DNA of 64,000 nt from the NCBI RefSeq assembly GCF_022647665.1, contig NZ_CP071872.1, positions 1,798,001 to 1,862,000 on the forward strand. Reading direction: 5' to 3'. Below the pieces are notes generated by a model. That model made no database searches. It was given only the letters and a program-made list of their open reading frames with translations, and had not been told where the DNA came from. How positions within the stretch are numbered: the first letter of the stretch is position 1; each line of letters starts with the position of its first letter. The DNA comes from Streptomyces formicae. Lineage in GTDB: Bacteria > Actinomycetota > Actinomycetes > Streptomycetales > Streptomycetaceae. Both the position numbers and the translations under genes were made by a program. This document shows positions 63,008 to 64,000 of this stretch, in pieces.

Positions 63008-64000
63008 ATGCCCAAGCCCGGAGAACTCACTTTCGTCGCCCCGCGCGGAGCCAAGAAGCCCCCGCGGCACCTCGCCGACCTCACGCCCGCCGAGCGCAAG
63101 GAGGCCGTCGCCGCGATCGGCGAGAAGCCGTTCCGCGCCAAGCAGCTGTCGCAGCACTACTTCGCGCGGTACGTCCACGACCCCGCCCAGTGGACCGACA
63201 TCCCCGCCGCCGCGCGCGAGCGGCTCGCCTCGGAGCTGCTGCCCGATCTGATGTCCGTTGTGCGGCACATCTCCTGCGACGACGACACCACCCGCAAGAC
63301 GCTGTGGCGGCTGCACGACGGGACGCTGGTCGAGTCGGTGCTGATGCGCTACCCGGACCGGGTCACGATGTGCATCTCCTCACAGGCCGGCTGCGGCATG
63401 AACTGCCCGTTCTGCGCCACCGGCCAGGCCGGGCTCGACCGGAACCTGTCGACCGCCGAGATCGTGCACCAGATCGTGGACGGCATGCGGGCGCTGCGCG
63501 ACGGCGAGGTCCCGGGAGGGCCCGCCCGGCTCAGCAACATCGTCTTCATGGGCATGGGCGAGCCGCTCGCCAACTACAAGCGGGTCGTCGGCGCGATCCG
63601 CCGGCTCACCGATCCCGAGCCGGACGGGCTCGGCATCTCGCAGCGCGGGATCACCGTCTCCACCGTCGGCCTCGTCCCGGCGATGCTGCGCTTCGCCGAC
63701 GAGGGTTTCAAGTGCCGTCTCGCGGTCTCGCTGCACGCCCCCGACGACGAGCTCCGCGACACCCTCGTGCCCGTGAACACGCGCTGGAAGGTCCGGGAGG
63801 TGCTCGACGCCGCCTGGGAGTACGCGGAGAAGTCCGGCCGCCGGATCTCCATCGAGTACGCCCTCATCCGCGACATCAACGACCAGGCGTGGCGCGGTGA
63901 TCTGCTCGGCCGGCTCCTCAAGGGCAAGCGGGTCCACGTCAACCTGATCCCGCTCAACCCGACGCCCGGATCGAAGTGGACGGCCTCGCGCCCCGAGGAC
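63008..64000 (+). CDS. rlmN: Dual-specificity 23S rRNA/tRNA m2A methyltransferase RlmN (partial)
   Basis: The first 331 codons of a radical SAM methyltransferase that methylates A2503 of 23S rRNA and A37 of some tRNAs. The CGMNCPFC motif (CxxxCxxC) binds the 4Fe-4S cluster. [52 protein letters not shown] and [16 protein letters not shown] are diagnostic. The window ends before the C-terminal part with the second catalytic cysteine. ATG 63008; an N-terminal extension ([20 protein letters not shown]) is usual in Streptomyces. Confidence 0.96.
   Translation, partial: MPKPGELTFVAPRGAKKPPRHLADLTPAERKEAVAAIGEKPFRAKQLSQHYFARYVHDPAQWTDIPAAARERLASELLPDLMSVVRHISCDDDTTRKTLWRLHDGTLVESVLMRYPDRVTMCISSQAGCGMNCPFCATGQAGLDRNLSTAEIVHQIVDGMRALRDGEVPGGPARLSNIVFMGMGEPLANYKRVVGAIRRLTDPEPDGLGISQRGITVSTVGLVPAMLRFADEGFKCRLAVSLHAPDDELRDTLVPVNTRWKVREVLDAAWEYAEKSGRRISIEYALIRDINDQAWRGDLLGRLLKGKRVHVNLIPLNPTPGSKWTASRPED

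Overview
The window is chromosomal DNA from a Streptomyces or a very close relative. It is high-GC throughout, with strong G/C bias at third codon positions and frequent GTG starts (plus TTG and CTG candidates). It carries genus-typical genes: the sporulation sigma factor whiG, the differentiation regulator nsdA, a GlcP-type glucose permease, four adjacent type I signal peptidases (sipWXYZ) and the amtB-glnK-glnD nitrogen operon. Gene order from recG to rlmN follows the Streptomyces core as I know it from S. coelicolor, so most of the window is conserved housekeeping DNA.

Layout. 1-5200: a two-gene minus-strand operon encoding an Hsp90-like ATPase and a 953-residue TPR-like protein; the adjacent 5' end of recG is duplicated. 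5200-12540: plus-strand core genes recG, rsmD, coaD, a DivIVA-like coiled-coil protein, a DUF177 zinc protein, rpmF, rnc and mutM. 12580-18290: a secreted CAP-domain protein, acylphosphatase, a 72-residue coiled-coil protein and smc. 18300-24610: glcP with a palindrome-rich promoter, a luciferase-like monooxygenase, an NCS1 permease, ftsY and a prim-pol-domain gene. 25149-35090: nsdA, a GlnR box ahead of amtB-glnK-glnD, then ffh and ftsH. 35180-38490: a methyltransferase, an archaeal/eukaryotic-type prolyl-tRNA synthetase, and a 27-codon ORF coupled to an HExxH zinc protein. 38768-46087: rpsP-khpA-rimM-trmD-rplS, sipWXYZ, a NUDIX gene and a DUF2469 gene. 46172-56993: yraN-comM-dprA, whiG, tetR against an M23 peptidase, then rpsB-tsf-pyrH-frr-cdsA. 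57000-62600: an accessory segment between cdsA and rlmN with a lipoprotein, a frameshifted kinase, a DUF6233 pair, a phosphatase remnant and a ferredoxin/reductase/P450 operon. 63008-end: rlmN, cut by the window edge.

How the genes work together. Translation and RNA processing dominate (L32, S16, L19, S2, EF-Ts, Frr, RimM, TrmD, RsmD, RlmN, RNase III, ProRS). Protein export is well represented (Ffh, FtsY, four signal peptidases, FtsH). Nitrogen sensing is complete as transporter, PII and PII-modifying enzyme under one GlnR box. DNA maintenance is covered by RecG, MutM, Smc, DprA and ComM.

The most unusual points are the Hsp90-like/TPR operon beside a duplicated recG start, two same-orientation DnaA-box pairs with identical 18-bp pitch, the 27-codon coupled ORF, the second-type ProRS, the peptidase frame that runs antisense through tetR, and the P450 operon joined to a phosphatase remnant. 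No tRNA, rRNA, CRISPR array, transposase or integrase was recognised.
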